A stretch of 8,707 nt of DNA from Comamonadaceae bacterium (GTDB lineage: Bacteria; Pseudomonadota; Gammaproteobacteria; Burkholderiales; Burkholderiaceae_C), in the NCBI GenBank assembly GCA_947372005.1, contig CANBRV010000086.1, positions 1 through 8,707 on the forward strand, given 5' to 3'. This document shows, one piece after another, positions 6,491 through 8,707 of this stretch; position 1 is the stretch's first letter, and each line of letters opens with the position of its first letter. The position numbers and the translations under genes were made by a program. The notes beneath the pieces were generated by a model. The model made no database searches, was not told where the DNA came from, and saw only the letters and a program-made list of their open reading frames with translations.

Positions 6491-7351
6491 ATGAAACTGA
6501 TTAGCTATTACAAAAATGACCAAATCCGTACGGGCGTGGTGGGTGGCGACCAAGTCGTTGACTTAAACGAAGCCGTGCCCAGCATGTCGCACGATCTACT
6601 GACTGCTTTAAACAGTGATGTCGACGTGAGTGCTGCCGCCAAAGCCGCACTGGCAAGCGCCGCGCCGCGTGTGGCTTTGGCATCAGTCAAACTGGCTGCA
6701 CCCTTGCCGCGCCCGGGCAAGATCATTTGTCTTGGACTTAACTATTACGACCACGCCAAAGAAGGTGGACGCGATAAACCCGAGTACCCTTGGTTTTTTT
6801 ATCGTGGTGCCAGCTCGCTGATTGCGCACGGCGAAGCCGGCGTTCGTCCGCGTGTGTCCGAGCGACTCGATTACGAAGCAGAACTGGCGGTCATCATTGG
6901 CAAACGTGCCAAGCATTTGAGCGAAGCCGATGCCCTGAGCTGCGTGTTTGGTTACAGCTGCTTCAATGATATTTCGGTGCGCGACTATCAAAAGAAAACA
7001 CCGCAGTGGACGATTGGTAAAAACTTTGATAACTCTGGCCCCTTTGGCCCCGTACTAGTCACGGCTGACGAACTGGCACCAGGCGCAACGGGATTGCGCA
7101 TCCAAAGCCGTTTGAACGGCAAAATCATGCAAGACGCCAACACCACCGACATGATTTGGGGTGTGGCCGAGACCATCAAACTGCTGACCGAATGCATGAC
7201 GCTAGAGCCTGGCGACGTCATCATCATGGGCACGCCCGCAGGTGTGGGTCAAGCTAGAGTGCCGCCTGTGTGGATGAAGGATGGCGATGTGGTCGAAATT
7301 GAAATTGAACGCATTGGCACATTGACGACACCGATCAAAAACGAGACATGA
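6491..7351 (+). CDS. Fumarylacetoacetate hydrolase (FAH)-family enzyme
   Basis: A 286-residue FAH-superfamily protein. Residues 1-70 form the small N-terminal domain. The catalytic fold begins with PGKIICLGLNYYDHAKE (75-91), the family signature. Metal ligands are E129 and E131 (DYEAELAVIIG) and D160 (CFNDISVRDYQ). K177 (TIGKNFDNSGP) and the GTPAGVG loop (247-253) complete the site. The family acts on 2-oxo acids and their enols, as acylpyruvate hydrolases, oxaloacetate decarboxylases, or HpcE-like isomerase/decarboxylases. In this operon it most likely hydrolyses, isomerises or decarboxylates the oxo-enoate made after ring cleavage. Which of these reactions it performs cannot be decided. The gene follows the dioxygenase after 18 bases, with AGAAGA close to the ATG as a weak ribosome site. 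It overlaps the monooxygenase gene by ATGA. Confidence 0.9.
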   Translation: MKLISYYKNDQIRTGVVGGDQVVDLNEAVPSMSHDLLTALNSDVDVSAAAKAALASAAPRVALASVKLAAPLPRPGKIICLGLNYYDHAKEGGRDKPEYPWFFYRGASSLIAHGEAGVRPRVSERLDYEAELAVIIGKRAKHLSEADALSCVFGYSCFNDISVRDYQKKTPQWTIGKNFDNSGPFGPVLVTADELAPGATGLRIQSRLNGKIMQDANTTDMIWGVAETIKLLTECMTLEPGDVIIMGTPAGVGQARVPPVWMKDGDVVEIEIERIGTLTTPIKNET

Positions 7352-8707
7352 GTACAAGCGCAGATTACGACGTAGCGGTTGTGGGAATGGGCCCCACGGG
7401 CTGTGTGGCCGCCGCGCGTTTGGGACAAGCAGGATTCAAAGTGTTGGTGATTGACAAGGCAACAGAGATTTATCCCAAGCCGCGTGCGATTGCGATGGAT
7501 CACGAAATCATGCGCACGTTTCAAGAGATGGGCATTGCGGATGCGATAGTCAAATACACCGAACCGTTTACAGCATCTGAGCACTTTGGCGCGGACGGAC
7601 AAATGATTCGGCGCTTGGATATGCTGCCGCCACCGTACCCTATGGGCTGGATGCCTTCCATGGTTTTTCTGCAGCCGCCAGTAGAAAAAATCTTGCGCGA
7701 ACGTGTGACAAGTTTTTCGAATGTGAGTGTCAAACTTGGCTATGAATTGACAACTCTTCATCAAGATTCGGAAGGCGTAGAGCTCGCGCACAACGATGCT
7801 GCTGGTCAAGTTACCACGGCACGCGCCAAGTATGTGATTGGCTGTGATGGTGCATCCAGCATGGTGCGGCGCTTGGTTGGCATTGAACTAGAAGACCTTG
7901 ATTTTGATGAGCCGTGGTTGGTGATTGATGTAGAAGTCAATGCATCTGGCATGGCGAAGTTGCCACGCAGCAGCGCCCAATATTGCGAGCCTTCTCGCCC
8001 CATCTCTTATGTCATCGGAACAGGGAATCACCGTCGCTGGGAAATCATGCTGTTGCCAGGCGAAGACCCAGAAGCGATGCTCGCAGACGATCAAATTTGG
8101 CAATTGCTTGCACGCTGGCTCACACCAGAGGACGGCATGCTGTGGCGCAAAGCAGCTTATCGTTTTCATGCTTTAGTGGCTAAAGATTGGCGTAAAGCTC
8201 GCATTTTTTTAGCAGGAGATGCTGCGCATCAGCAGCCACCGTTTTTGGGGCAAGGCATGTGCCAAGGTATCCGCGACGCAGTCAATTTGACGTGGAAGTT
8301 GGCGCATGTTTTGGCTAAAGGTGATGCTGCTGCAAACGACATGAGATGCGATGAACTCCTCAGCAGCTATGGCTTAGAGCGCGGCGCACATGTCAGGGCG
8401 CTCACTACTACCATCAAAGGCATTGGCCGCTACATTTGCGAGCGAGACATCACGATTGCGCGTGCACGTGATGCGAAACTGCTTGCCGATCAAGGCGGCG
8501 TAGTCAAGTCGGTACCACGTCAAGACCTTATCCCCCCGCTTCTGTCAGGACTGTTGTCAGAACGCTTGGATGCAGCGCATGGCACATTATTTCCGCAACC
8601 ACGGGTAAGGCATGATGGTGCGGTGATGTTGATGGATGATGCATACGGACACGGTTGGCGATTAGTGGCGTTAGATTCGGCACTCGTGCAAGCCTTATCT
8701 GGCATGG
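7348..8707 (+). CDS. MhpA-like FAD-dependent aromatic monooxygenase (3' truncated by window edge)
   Basis: The frame is open from the ATG at 7348 to the right edge, giving 453 residues; the family usually has roughly 500-560, so the C-terminal thioredoxin-like part is cut. The FAD-binding motif near the N terminus reads VVGMGPTG (G13, G15, G18). The DG motif is at YVIGCDGASSMVRR (D167-G168), and the GD motif is at FLAGDAAHQQPPFLGQGM (G290-D291), followed by GIRDAVNLTWKL. These three motifs define group A flavoprotein hydroxylases, which use NAD(P)H and O2 to add an ortho hydroxyl to a phenol. The E. coli MhpA label (3-(3-hydroxyphenyl)propionate hydroxylase) should not be taken as the substrate, because the GD loop carries QQPPFLGQGMCQG here. 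I infer it makes the catechol for the operon's dioxygenase. The start overlaps the FAH-family stop by ATGA, which indicates coupled translation. Confidence 0.9.
   Translation, partial: MSTSADYDVAVVGMGPTGCVAAARLGQAGFKVLVIDKATEIYPKPRAIAMDHEIMRTFQEMGIADAIVKYTEPFTASEHFGADGQMIRRLDMLPPPYPMGWMPSMVFLQPPVEKILRERVTSFSNVSVKLGYELTTLHQDSEGVELAHNDAAGQVTTARAKYVIGCDGASSMVRRLVGIELEDLDFDEPWLVIDVEVNASGMAKLPRSSAQYCEPSRPISYVIGTGNHRRWEIMLLPGEDPEAMLADDQIWQLLARWLTPEDGMLWRKAAYRFHALVAKDWRKARIFLAGDAAHQQPPFLGQGMCQGIRDAVNLTWKLAHVLAKGDAAANDMRCDELLSSYGLERGAHVRALTTTIKGIGRYICERDITIARARDAKLLADQGGVVKSVPRQDLIPPLLSGLLSERLDAAHGTLFPQPRVRHDGAVMLMDDAYGHGWRLVALDSALVQALSGM

Noticed and set aside
7249..7809. A 186-codon open frame on the minus strand
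   Set aside because: It lies across the FAH-family and monooxygenase genes, both of which carry full family motifs on the plus strand. Its translation shows no recognisable domain, and it has no promoter context.
7348..8707. Possible frameshift in the monooxygenase gene, since no complete open frame ends inside the window
   Set aside because: Codon-by-codon reading from 7348 gives 453 codons without a stop, with the FAD, DG and GD motifs in one frame; the gene simply runs off the right edge.

Overview
The window looks like chromosomal DNA of a betaproteobacterium, most likely Burkholderiales. The reason is the housekeeping order on the left: the 3' part of a class A penicillin-binding protein gene (mrcA), a convergent frataxin gene (cyaY), a very small lptM lipoprotein gene and lysA. 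Base composition is moderate, and almost every base is coding. I saw no mobile element, CRISPR array, tRNA or rRNA. The longest gap between genes is 66 bases.

Left part (1-3536): mrcA is cut by the left edge and ends in an 11-base tail-to-tail overlap with cyaY. cyaY and lptM diverge across only 12 bases. lptM is followed 8 bases later by lysA (last step of lysine synthesis), and lysA overlaps a GlcG/HbpS-type gene by ATGA. A possible hairpin lies where this last gene meets the end of a LysR-type regulator gene.

Right part (3549-8707): a LysR-type regulator gene on the minus strand diverges from a tightly packed plus-strand operon that looks like aromatic-ring catabolism. The operon encodes an ACMSD-like amidohydrolase/decarboxylase, a type I extradiol ring-cleavage dioxygenase with a complete catalytic set, a fumarylacetoacetate hydrolase-family enzyme and an MhpA-like FAD monooxygenase cut by the right edge. 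Two of its three junctions are ATGA overlaps and the third is an 18-base gap. Read as a route, the monooxygenase would hydroxylate a phenolic acid to a catechol, the dioxygenase would open the ring, the ACMSD-like enzyme would remove a carboxyl group, and the FAH-family enzyme would process the resulting oxo-enoate. The substrate cannot be read from the sequence, and this gene combination does not match a named pathway I can assign with confidence.

Two unrelated plus-strand genes, lptM and the amidohydrolase gene, share one start geometry. Each has a -35/-10 pair with a 17-base spacer, a -10 ending 6 bases before the ATG, and no Shine-Dalgarno sequence. This suggests leaderless transcripts.
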